In this document: in pieces, positions 46,558-55,700 of the stretch
Layout of the letters: each line of letters opens with the position of its first letter
How positions within the stretch are numbered: the stretch's first letter is position 1
Assembly: GCA_018365455.1 (NCBI GenBank)
Contig: JAGZJZ010000003.1
Location: 124,001 to 188,000, forward strand
Direction: 5' to 3'
Length of the DNA stretch: 64,000 nt
Source of the DNA: Clostridiales bacterium
GTDB taxonomy: Bacteria > Bacillota > Clostridia > Lachnospirales > Lachnospiraceae
Notes under the pieces: generated by a model
Database searches by the model: none
What the model saw: the letters and a program-made list of their open reading frames with translations, nothing else
What the model was told of the DNA's origin: nothing
Program-made: the position numbers and the translations under genes

Positions 46558-47575
46558 AGTCTAACACCCCCGTCAAAAATGCCAGTGCCAGCCCCTGCCC
46601 CCAGCCCTGTATCCAGTTTCTGGATATATTGCGGTAACCGTTCCGGTCTTTCATAACCGCCGTACCTCCGGATACATTCAGCACTCTGCCGTCTGGACTG
46701 ATATTGCCTAATACTCCCCGAAGGGCTTTGCTGATGTATTTCAGATGAAGCGGATTCCCCTTTTCCAGCATAGCCGATGCAATTCCGCAGGATGCCGAAA
46801 TCTCTTCATAGGATTCTTCGTCATCTAAAATTGTCCTCCACAGACCATTTTCCGTCTGCAATAACTTTACGGCTGAAAGCTGTTCATTCAAAGAGCCCAC
46901 AATATCCAGATATTGGGGATAAAGATAACACTCCGGCAGGCATTTTCCTACCTGGGACATGGTATATGCCGCCCACGCATTTGCCCTGCCCCAGTAAAAG
47001 CCTGACATATGGTCTTTGGTAATATTGTTATAACCGTGATACCAAAGCCCCGTATCCATATTCTGCAGATATTGAATATGCCAGTAATACTGGTTTAATG
47101 CATCTGCAATGATCTCTTCATCTTTTAATTTCACACCTACCCGCAGCAGAAAAAACGCCGCCATAAACAGCGTATCTGCCCAAGCCTGCTCCGGAAAATC
47201 GTTATTTGCAGAAACGGTATGCTGCAAAACCCGGTCCCCAAACCGCCTTGCCTCACCCCGGAGGTATTCAGCCTTTTTCATTACCAGGTCCCAGTATTTC
47301 TCATCCCCGCAGGCTTCATACAGCGTAATCAGGCAATGCCCCATTGCACAGGTATTGACCGTGAATTTCGGTACGCCAAGTTCTATGTACTCATCTATCC
47401 GCTCTTTTAACAATTCCAGATATGCTTCCTTTTTTGTGATTTCATACGCTTTACTGATTCCATAATAAGCAACACCGCAGGGCCAGTCCCAGGGCATATC
47501 CATCCGCATGGTGCGCGCCACAATCCGGTCTATTACTTCTTCCACTTGCTGCTGATCAAATACCAATCCTGCCAT
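46526..47575 (-). CDS. GH105 unsaturated rhamnogalacturonyl hydrolase (YteR-like)
   Basis: 349 residues from the ATG at 47575 (MAGLVFDQQQ), well spaced from AAGAAGG. (alpha/alpha)6 barrel hydrolase that removes the unsaturated galacturonyl residue left by rhamnogalacturonan lyase. D134 in QAWADTLFMAAFFL matches the catalytic Asp of YteR (D143). Other family segments are GLWYHGY, GFYWGRANAWAAYTM and WIQGWGQGLALAFL. No signal peptide, so it acts on imported oligosaccharides. First gene after a terminator hairpin that follows the binding-protein gene. Confidence 0.95.
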   Translation of the reverse strand: MAGLVFDQQQVEEVIDRIVARTMRMDMPWDWPCGVAYYGISKAYEITKKEAYLELLKERIDEYIELGVPKFTVNTCAMGHCLITLYEACGDEKYWDLVMKKAEYLRGEARRFGDRVLQHTVSANNDFPEQAWADTLFMAAFFLLRVGVKLKDEEIIADALNQYYWHIQYLQNMDTGLWYHGYNNITKDHMSGFYWGRANAWAAYTMSQVGKCLPECYLYPQYLDIVGSLNEQLSAVKLLQTENGLWRTILDDEESYEEISASCGIASAMLEKGNPLHLKYISKALRGVLGNISPDGRVLNVSGGTAVMKDRNGYRNISRNWIQGWGQGLALAFLTGVLDYENCRSDGAL

Positions 47576-47600
47576 ATTCATCCTTCTTTCTGCTTTAAAA

Positions 47601-47629
47601 GGCCGCTGCAGGCTTTTCCCGCAGCAGCC
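47601..47629 (-). terminator. Internal terminator between binding-protein and GH105 genes
   Basis: A 12-bp stem with two G-U pairs (GGCTGCTGCGGG with CCTGCAGCGGCC) and a 5-base loop, followed on the minus strand by TTTTAAAG. It lies in the 65-base gap inside the operon and would give more transporter than enzyme transcript. Confidence 0.75.
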
Positions 47630-47640
47630 TAAGAGCTATA

Positions 47641-49371
47641 TTATTTGTATGCCCCTTCATCTAACAACGCCTGTTTCTCATCCAGAATTTCCTGGTATCC
47701 GGCATCCAGATATTCCTCACAAGCTGCCTTATATTTCTCATCAAATTCTTCGGGAGCCGAAGTCACCATATCTACATACACTTCCTGCCACAAAGCACTC
47801 AGATCGGATGCATACTCACTGGAGCTCTCTACCGGTTTTGTAAAAATCGTATTGATTAAACCGTAAGATTCGATCTTCTTCGTGTAATCATAGGACTGCC
47901 TGATCAGATCTTCATATCCTGCCGGTGCAAGGGTTTTCATATTTGCTTTCAGATTTTTCTGTTCATCACCATAGCTTGCCACTTCTGCAACCAGACACCA
48001 GTAATCTTTATTATTATTGTTGGAAAGTTTGGATTCACCGTTAAAATCTGCTGCCGGCACTGCTATTCCATCTTCATCCAGCGTATAATTCTGTCCTTCC
48101 ACTCCATTTTGCAGATAGAACAAATTATCATCCTGAATCATCCAGTCTAAGAACATCCAGATTGCGGCTCTCTGCTCATCGGTTGTCTTAGCATTCATTC
48201 CCATTACCATGCCATAGGAAGGATATTCATAATAATAAGGTTTGCTGTCCTTTGGCGCAAAAGCAGACGGATCTAGAACAGCTACTTTTGCATTTGGATC
48301 ATTGGTTGTTAAACTGTTAATAACGTCTGTTGTATTGGTCATATAGAAGCCATAAGTTCCGGTCTTGCCGGAAACAAAATCTCCAACTACGTCCGGTTCT
48401 TCTTTTTTCAGATAAAATTCTGAATCAATAAGCCCCTCGTTATATTCTTTGTTCAAAGTCCGAAGATAATTTTCTGTGGGCTTCCAGGTCAGTGCCGGCA
48501 CATTCAGATCGGAATATAAGGATAACTCTGTCTGATCAACCTCCTGACCGCGAAATGCATAATCATAAGTAAAGCTTTTATTTACAAGGCGTTCTCCCAG
48601 CGTTCCCAGTCCGGCATCCTTCCATGCCTGTGCAACTGCCTCCAGTTCCTCACGGTTTGTGGGCATCTCCATCTTGACCTGATCCAGCCAGTCCTGCCGG
48701 ATGAGGGTCACCCAGTTGTAATAGATCGCATCTCTGTCTGCGAAGAAGAATATATTTTCGCCGTTCATTTCTCCGTAGTCCCGGATGGTATCTCCTAATT
48801 TTTCGGAATAGGCGGGCGCGTAATAAGCGATTTCCTGAAGATCCAGCGGCTGCATCGCCCCTTCATTGTAGTAGCTCACCGCCTGGGGCATATCATAGTG
48901 GAAAATAATATCCGGTGCACTGCCTGCGGCTATCATCTGCATATAGTCAGTCACTTCCGTTGTCCGTCCGATTGCCACATACTGCACCTCTACATTATAT
49001 TTGTCTCCAAATTCAGACTGAATCCATTTTGTATAATAGTTATTCGTAGGGTCCCAGCCCTCAAATCCTCTGTCATAGACCGGAATTTTAATCGTTACTT
49101 TCTCGGGAAATCCTTTGGAATAATCCGTATAGTCACCTGTTGCAGCCTCAGAACTTGATTCCGAACCATTTTCCGATTCTTTACCTGATCCTTTTTCCGT
49201 TCCATTTTTGGAATCTTTATTTGTATCCGCCTCTTTGGAACCGGCTTCTGTTTTCTGATCTGTCTTTGCTTCGGTGGCTGATGTCTTATCTCCTCCACAC
49301 CCGGTAACCGCTCCTAATATCATAGTTCCCGCAAGCGTAAGCGCTGCTGCTTTCTGCAATTTTCTTTTCAT
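47641..49371 (-). CDS. Oligosaccharide-binding lipoprotein (LplA/YtcQ type)
   Basis: 576 residues from ATG at 49371 (MKRKLQKAAAL), seven bases after AGGAGG; the ATG two codons earlier is too close. Lipoprotein signal with GAVTGC, a linker rich in K, E, S and G (about 25-80), then a large family 1 binding protein (VTIKIPVYDRGFEGWDPTNN, IAAGSAPDIIFHYDMPQAV, KEEPDVVGDFVSGKTGTYG). The size matches LplA/YtcQ-type receptors that bind unsaturated rhamnogalacturonan oligosaccharides. Works with the two permeases just upstream. Confidence 0.94.
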   Translation of the reverse strand: MKRKLQKAAALTLAGTMILGAVTGCGGDKTSATEAKTDQKTEAGSKEADTNKDSKNGTEKGSGKESENGSESSSEAATGDYTDYSKGFPEKVTIKIPVYDRGFEGWDPTNNYYTKWIQSEFGDKYNVEVQYVAIGRTTEVTDYMQMIAAGSAPDIIFHYDMPQAVSYYNEGAMQPLDLQEIAYYAPAYSEKLGDTIRDYGEMNGENIFFFADRDAIYYNWVTLIRQDWLDQVKMEMPTNREELEAVAQAWKDAGLGTLGERLVNKSFTYDYAFRGQEVDQTELSLYSDLNVPALTWKPTENYLRTLNKEYNEGLIDSEFYLKKEEPDVVGDFVSGKTGTYGFYMTNTTDVINSLTTNDPNAKVAVLDPSAFAPKDSKPYYYEYPSYGMVMGMNAKTTDEQRAAIWMFLDWMIQDDNLFYLQNGVEGQNYTLDEDGIAVPAADFNGESKLSNNNNKDYWCLVAEVASYGDEQKNLKANMKTLAPAGYEDLIRQSYDYTKKIESYGLINTIFTKPVESSSEYASDLSALWQEVYVDMVTSAPEEFDEKYKAACEEYLDAGYQEILDEKQALLDEGAYK

Positions 49372-49433
49372 ACTCATTCCTCCTGATTTTTCATAGTTAA
49401 CAGTTTATATAGTAATCGAGTTTCCTCGAAGAC

Positions 49434-50351
49434 CTAACCTTTTACGGCTCCGATCATCGTTCCCTGTACAAAATACTTCTGTACAAATGGATAGATGCAG
49501 ATAATGGGAATCGTTGCAAACATAATACATGCCGCCTGCAGCACCTCCGGATTGGTCATTAATCCGGTAGATCCGCCTTCTGATTTAAATGACTCGGATG
49601 CAGATACAATAAGATAATACAATTTTAACTGCAGCGGCCTTAAATCCGTTCTCTGTTTGATATAGAAAAGTGCATCCTGATAGGCATTCCATCTTCCCAC
49701 TGCATAGAACAGTGCAATCGTGGCATTAATGGGCTTTGACAGGGGTACCACGATGCTCCAGAGTATCCTCATATGTCCTGCGCCATCCAGTACTGCCGAT
49801 TCCACCAGACTGTCCGGAATGGAAGACTGAAAGAAATTCTTCATAATCAGCAGATTATAAGCCGAGAAGGACAGCGGCAAAATCATACACCACCAGGTGT
49901 CCAGCATATGAAGGTTATTCATTAGCAGGTATTCCGGAATGGTACCGCCTGCAAAATACATGGTGAACATGCACAGGAAGCTCATGATCTTTCTTCCCTT
50001 CAGTTCCTTTCTGGTCAGGGCATATGCAGCGCAGATGGTCAAAAACATACCGATGACGGTAAAGGTGACCGTAACCACTACGGATACAAACAGTGAACGG
50101 ATAATCGATGAATCAGCAAATACTTTAGCATATGCATTCAGATTGATTCCTTTGGGAAGCAAAAATATTTTGTTTGCCGTTACGTATGCCTCCGCACTGA
50201 TAGATTTTGCAAATATATGTAAAAAGGGTAATACACAGGTTAATGAAGATATGGTTAAAATGATATAAAATATCGTATTCCAGGTGATATTTGAAACCTT
50301 TGTTTTAAGTCCCTGCCTTTTGCGGGGCAGGAATGCTGCTGTCTGACTCAT
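49434..50351 (-). CDS. Carbohydrate ABC permease (LplC/YtcP type)
   Basis: 305 residues. ATG follows GGAGG. Six membrane segments, EAA loop DSLVESAVLDGAGHMRILWSIVVPLSKP and C-terminal KYFVQGTMIGAVKG. Pairs with the LplB-type permease whose gene ends 13 bases upstream. No ATPase gene nearby. Confidence 0.96.
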   Translation of the reverse strand: MSQTAAFLPRKRQGLKTKVSNITWNTIFYIILTISSLTCVLPFLHIFAKSISAEAYVTANKIFLLPKGINLNAYAKVFADSSIIRSLFVSVVVTVTFTVIGMFLTICAAYALTRKELKGRKIMSFLCMFTMYFAGGTIPEYLLMNNLHMLDTWWCMILPLSFSAYNLLIMKNFFQSSIPDSLVESAVLDGAGHMRILWSIVVPLSKPINATIALFYAVGRWNAYQDALFYIKQRTDLRPLQLKLYYLIVSASESFKSEGGSTGLMTNPEVLQAACIMFATIPIICIYPFVQKYFVQGTMIGAVKG

Positions 50352-50364
50352 AAACTATCCTCCT

Positions 50365-51327
50365 TTAAATTAATCCGTCTTCACCCAGGCGTTTTGCAAT
50401 AAAATCTGCTCCCAGAACCAGCAGAAGTCCGATTACCGACTGGAACAGCCCAAGCGCCGTAGCTTCACTGAATTTATTGTTTTCAATACCCCACCGGTAC
50501 ACCAGCACCGGAATTGTTGTTGTGTATTCCGTTACCTTAGCATTGCTCATTGCGAAAATACGTTCAAAGGAACCGCCCATTACCTTACCCAGATTCATAA
50601 TTAAAAGGGTTACAATGGTTCCCCGGATACAGGGAAGGGTCACGTGAAGGCACTGTTTAAACCGCCCCGCTCCATCCACTCTTGCCGCCTCATATAATTC
50701 CGGGCTGACACTGGTAATCGATGCCAGGTAGATAATCGTTCCCCATCCCATGGACTGCCATACTCCAATGGCAATATAGGTAATGAGCCACTGGGTGTCT
50801 TCCTGTAAGAAAGGAATCCTGTGCGCACCCACATTTTCTAAAATGGTATTTATGACACCGCTGTTCAGACTGAATAACTGGTATCCCACCGCTCCGATAA
50901 TAATCCAGGATAAAAAATGGGGCAGATATAATAATGTCTGTGTTACCTTTTTGAAATACTTATTACGAATTTCATTTAAAATCAACGCCAATATGATCGG
51001 CATGGGAAAGCCAAAAATCAAATCCAGAATGTTCAGATACAGCGTATTGAATACCGCTTTTCCAAAATCTCTCTTGGCAAATATTTTCTGAAATACTTCC
51101 CAGCCAACCCATTCGCTGCCCGAAAATCCTTTTGCAACCTTATAGTCTTTAAATGCAATAAACAATCCAAAATAGGAACCAAATTTAAAGATCAGAATAA
51201 ATAGCATCGGTAATAACATGAGCAGATATAACTGCCAGTCTTTCTTAAGATAGTAACCTATTCCGTATTTCTTTCCGGGTACGGTAACCCCCGGGTTCCG
51301 ATTCCTCTGCTTTGCCGTCACACTCAT
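50365..51327 (-). CDS. Carbohydrate ABC permease (LplB/YtePQ type)
   Basis: 320 residues from ATG at 51327 (MSVTAKQRNRN); AGGAGAG precedes it, and GTG at 51348 lies before that site. Six membrane segments, starting with LYLLMLLPMLFILIFKFGSYFGLFIAFKDYK, which is characteristic of the LplB group, and EAA loop PELYEAARVDGAGRFKQCLHVTLPCIRG. First gene of the importer-enzyme operon. Confidence 0.96.
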   Translation of the reverse strand: MSVTAKQRNRNPGVTVPGKKYGIGYYLKKDWQLYLLMLLPMLFILIFKFGSYFGLFIAFKDYKVAKGFSGSEWVGWEVFQKIFAKRDFGKAVFNTLYLNILDLIFGFPMPIILALILNEIRNKYFKKVTQTLLYLPHFLSWIIIGAVGYQLFSLNSGVINTILENVGAHRIPFLQEDTQWLITYIAIGVWQSMGWGTIIYLASITSVSPELYEAARVDGAGRFKQCLHVTLPCIRGTIVTLLIMNLGKVMGGSFERIFAMSNAKVTEYTTTIPVLVYRWGIENNKFSEATALGLFQSVIGLLLVLGADFIAKRLGEDGLI

Positions 51328-51424
51328 TTTACTCACTCTCCTATTCACAACTTTTTCTTCTCTACATGGCTTTAATTATACAAAAGATCAAATAACGCTT
51401 CTCAGCATACAAATGCCAAATCTA

Positions 51425-51441
51425 TGCATTTTCAACCATTT
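51425..51441 (-). promoter_or_regulatory. Shared 17-base motif, copy 1 (importer operon)
   Basis: TGCATTTTCAACCATTT on the plus strand (minus AAATGGTTGAAAATGCA). It differs by one base from 58582-58598 upstream of the CE12-PL11 gene. Its near edge is 45 bases upstream of the operon's -10. Proposed binding site of the adjacent AraC regulator. Confidence 0.6.
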
Positions 51442-51592
51442 ATCCAAAAAATTTGTCTACTTTTGTCTAAACTTATTTAGAATAACTTTTTATGCATTCT
51501 ATTTTTCTATAACTAATTCCATAATTACCATTTAAAATTATAATTTAGTGTGACTTTATTAATCTAAGAAGAACTTTCTTCTAAAATTATGG

Positions 51593-51622
51593 TTGAAATC
51601 TCAAATAGCTATAATGTATAAT
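51593..51622 (+). promoter_or_regulatory. Promoter of AraC regulator (pectin locus)
   Basis: TTGAAA (51593-51598) and TATAAT (51617-51622) 18 bases apart, 34 bases before the ATG at 51656. Confidence 0.65.
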
Positions 51623-51655
51623 AGTTACAAACCACAAAGAACAGGAGTGTGCAAA

Positions 51656-52582
51656 ATGTCCAAACAAGCAAAAACGATTATCGAATATCGTAACTATGAA
51701 CTGCCGGAAAACTTTCCAATTCTTCTGCTTACGGGCGACCGCTGGCATATCTCAGATATTAAATCCGGGCGGCTTCATTTTCATAACTGCCTGGAGATCG
51801 GTCTGTGCCACTCCGAAAGCGGAACCATGGAATTTGAAGACACGCCATTTTCCTTTCATGCCGATGATGTCACCATTGTGGCGTGCGATATCCCCCACAC
51901 TACATACAGCTCTCCCGGAACTGCCAGCAGGTGGTCTTATCTCTTTGTAGATGTGGAAGAATTTTTACATCCCTTTTTTCCGATCGACGCGCTTCCCCAT
52001 TCCCAGATTTTAATCGACCTGATCCACAATTTCCGCAGAATTATGCCCAAATCCGAATATCCTTTTATTTATGATCTCGTTCACCGGATGGTTACGGAAA
52101 TGCAGGAAAAGAAAATGAACTACCAGGTCAGTGTCCGGGGATTATTTGTTTCCCTGATCACAGAGCTGATGCGCCTGCGTTCAGATTCCGCCTCTTCCCA
52201 GGCATATCAGGCACCGGAAAATACACTGGTAATCGCCCCAGCCCTGGACTATATTAAGACCAACTACATGCATTCCTTTTCCATAGATTATCTTGCGGAT
52301 CTGTGCCATTTAAGCCCCACACACTTTCGCAGGCTCTTTCATGGGATTATGGATACCAGCCCGCTAGAATTTATCAATACCACACGCATATTAAAAGCCA
52401 GTTCCATGCTGCGTACCACGGAGTATTCCATCCTTACCGTTTCCGAGCGGGTAGGATTTCATTCTATTTCCAGCTTTAACAGACATTTTTCCGCACTCCT
52501 GGGTATCTCACCGAAAGAATGGCGCAAGAAGATGTCAGTTTTGAAAAACCAGTCGGTTTTGGAATATACGGGGTGGATGTGA
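51656..52582 (+). CDS. AraC-family regulator of the pectin locus
   Basis: 308 residues from ATG at 51656 (MSKQAKTIIEY), with AGGAGTG upstream. The longer frame begins inside the promoter. N-terminal cupin domain about 40-120 (HFHNCLEIGLCHSESGTMEF, DDVTIVACDIPHTTY), AraC DNA-binding domain about 200-300 (LADLCHLSPTHFRRLFHGI; VSERVGFHSISSFNRHFSA, SPKEWRKK). Sits between the importer operon (divergent) and the CE12-PL11 gene (convergent), each of which has the shared motif upstream, so it is the best candidate for their common activator. Confidence 0.93.
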   Translation: MSKQAKTIIEYRNYELPENFPILLLTGDRWHISDIKSGRLHFHNCLEIGLCHSESGTMEFEDTPFSFHADDVTIVACDIPHTTYSSPGTASRWSYLFVDVEEFLHPFFPIDALPHSQILIDLIHNFRRIMPKSEYPFIYDLVHRMVTEMQEKKMNYQVSVRGLFVSLITELMRLRSDSASSQAYQAPENTLVIAPALDYIKTNYMHSFSIDYLADLCHLSPTHFRRLFHGIMDTSPLEFINTTRILKASSMLRTTEYSILTVSERVGFHSISSFNRHFSALLGISPKEWRKKMSVLKNQSVLEYTGWM

Positions 52583-52672
52583 CTTTTTATCTGAATCCAG
52601 GGGTCTGACTCCTGGCGGTACGCAGACCCTTAACCTCGTTATTGAGCGCAGATTTCATTGATCATACAAATA

Positions 52673-52697
52673 GGGCTGTCGATTGACAGCCCCGTTT
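52673..52697 (+). terminator. Terminator between AraC and CE12-PL11 genes
   Basis: Perfect 8-bp stem GGGCTGTC-GATT-GACAGCCC, then CGTTTTGTA on the plus strand. It lies between convergent genes and may work both ways. Confidence 0.75.
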
Positions 52698-52727
52698 TGT
52701 ATAGTTTTTTTCTGTTATTGTATATCA

Positions 52728-55700
52728 CTATTTTTCAATTCTGGTAATAATCAAAGCATCCAATCTGGATATGGAATTTGGGGCACAGTTAAAATTTAAC
52801 TGGCCATCTGTAACTTCTACTTCGTAAGTCCCGACTGCATAGCTGTTGGCACCGCTTTCCACCTTTACTGCCACCGTTCCTTCCAGATCTCCTTTTACCG
52901 TACTTTTATATGCCGAACCGCCCACAATCTCCACCTGGTAGCTTCCGTTTGGCACATCTGCACAGAAGGTATTGCCATCCGGCAAAGCAAAGTCTTGATA
53001 GACGTCTGCCTCAATTCCCCCCTTGTCATAAGTATAGTCCTCTGAACGCCCTGTAATGATCGCTGCCCCATCCGCAAAGCCGAATTTTTTTTCTTTGGAA
53101 TAAGTAATCCCAAGCTCATCGTTGGTCCTGCTGCCCCCTTTTCCATTTACGGTGATCCCGATCCATCCTTGGGCTGTCTTGTCACTGGTAATCCCAAAGT
53201 CAAACCGGTATAGGACTTCAGAAGCTTTTCTTTTTGTTTTCATTTCAACCGGCTTTGACCCATAAGAAGTTTTTCCATCCACGACTGCTGCCGTTTTATA
53301 ATAATAGACGGTATCGGCTTCCAATTTATGATCGGTATACGTATAGGCTTCCTGCTTATTGTCTGCCGGCAAAGTATCAATGAGACTGTATGATTTGCCA
53401 TCTTCGGATCTGTAGATTTCATAAGCCGTAATTTCATGTCCATAGACACCATCACTTGCAGGCGTAAAGGTAAACGTTAAGGAATCGGATAAGCTCCTGT
53501 CCTCCTGTGCCGTTAACTGCGCTGTGATCAATCCTTCCGACAAGAGATAGCTTAAATTCGCCGGCTGGTTGTACGCTACATTCTGCCATGCCACGCCCTG
53601 TCTGTATGCCCTGTTTTCCAGGAGGCATGGTACGACATAATCTGTCTGAATGGTAGATGCATAGATGCGGATTTTGTTCTGGCCGCTGCTGCTGCGGGAG
53701 ATGATTTCTTCCCTCCAGTCGCCTAAGATATCCGCAGTCAAACCGGTATTCCCTTTGGTCCCGTTGTTTGACAGAATTTCCGTTGAATCAAACAGCGTCA
53801 CTTCCTGATTGTTCTCATAGTCCCATTTAGCCAGGTTTACGGCAAGGGGTTTATAGGCTTCGCTGTCAAATCTGTGATCCTGAATTTCACTTAACAGATC
53901 TCCGTCCCAGAAAATGCTTGCATTGGATGCCGGCGACTTCCCGGACAACGTAATTAAATTTTCCAAAGTTGACATCGTGGAATATACGCCGCCATCCCTG
54001 GAATCCCAGGACGGCTCTTCTTCAGCGGATGAATCAGGAGATGCAATTGACCAGAACTCCGCTCCGGATGCGGTAGGATCAATATCAGCCGCTACTCCTC
54101 TTCCGGTATCCCGTCCAACATGATATCCCATCAAAATTTTACCAGTCTCCGCATCATGTATTTCCACATGGTAAGAAGCATCGTCATGTTCATGGACAGC
54201 CATCACTTCCAGCCCCTCATTCCAGTTTACCCAGTCGGATACATGCATGGCATCTCCATGTCCCTGGTTCGTAGAATACTTTACAGTTCCATTGTGGTCT
54301 ATGACTAGCGATCCATAGATGATCTCATCCTTTCCGTCGTTGTCGATATCATTCACACTTAACCCATGATTTCCCTGGGCCTCATACTGGCTTCCAGCTT
54401 CATTGGTGTCAAACTTCCAATAGGTCTGGATTTTATCCCCTGCTCCGTCTCCGTCCGTATCTGCCAGATAATAAGCAGTGAGGCAGGTTCTCGTATAATA
54501 TCCCCGGCAGAACACAGCACTTGGCGTAGTTCCATTTAAATATGCCACTGCTGAAAGGAACCGGTCTACGCGGTTGCCGTATCCATCCCCCCAGGCATTT
54601 ACATTTCCTCTTCCCGGTTCATAGTCCACCGTATCAATCAGAGACGCATCATCGCAGTTGAACATAGAAAAATACTCCGGTCCCTCCAGAATATATCCGG
54701 CTGCATTTCGATAGTCATGCTCTTTGCTTATTTGATCCACAGGAAGAGCAGCTGCATTGCAAGCACCTGTATATGCCACTTCTACAAGTCCCGCATCCGT
54801 ACCGTCTGTACTTTGATAAGAAGTCGTTCCATCGGCTGTCTTCACTGCAATCTCGGCTTTTCCATCCCCGTCAAAGTCCCATACCTGAAACTGTGTGTAA
54901 TGAGCACCGGAACGGATATTGACTCCCATATCGATTCTCCACAGCAGAGACACTTCCCCGGTTGCAAAATTAACATCATATCCATCCAGGAATGTAGTTC
55001 CCGTATAGCCTTTTGCCGAATTATCCTGGGCATTGGAAGGATACCATTTTACAACTAATTCCAGCTGTCCATCCCCGTCCAGATCTCCCACCGACATATC
55101 ATTTGCCGCATAAGTACAGGCCGTCCCATCCGGCATCGTCTGATCAGCCGGGCTGTAAAGCTTTAATTCCAGATATTTATCCTGCCATACTGCAGTGTCC
55201 AGTACCTTTATTCCAAGCTCCACATCAGAAGATCCTACTACCCGGTAAATGTCTGAAGCTTTTCCTCCCTCATCCACCAGATTGGTAACGGCGAGTTTTT
55301 CTGCTATCTTTGTTTCATTTCTGTAAATATCAAATGTGGTTCCTTTTGGGTCTTTTTCAAATGACCGCCAGCTCAGATAGACGCCGCTTGTATATTCTTT
55401 TCCGGATGCGTCGGCAGCTGTCACAACGGTTTCTCCTCCGTCTGCTCCCGCCAGATTGACTGCAATTACGCCCCGGTCGGTCAGTGTCTCCCCAGGGGAA
55501 GCCGTCAATTCCGTGGTCACATCTGTCTTACACACCTCCGAGAAATCCCCTGCACCGCCTGCATTCACTGCCTTTATTTTATAGTAATAGGGAATATTTG
55601 CCGTCAGGTCGTCTCCGGTATCTGTAAAACCGGGTACCTGAGTCTCTGCTACTTTTATAAACTCTTTAAAGCCTTTATCACCTTCCGCCTTATCGGATCG

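Larger units (their letters stand above)
51328..51655. promoter_or_regulatory. Divergent control region of importer operon and AraC gene
   Basis: About 330 AT-rich bases. For the minus-strand operon there is a perfect TATAAT (51380-51375) about 48 bases before the start but no recognisable -35, typical of activator-dependent promoters. A motif shared with the CE12-PL11 gene lies 45 bases further upstream (51425-51441). The AraC promoter is at its right end. Confidence 0.6.
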
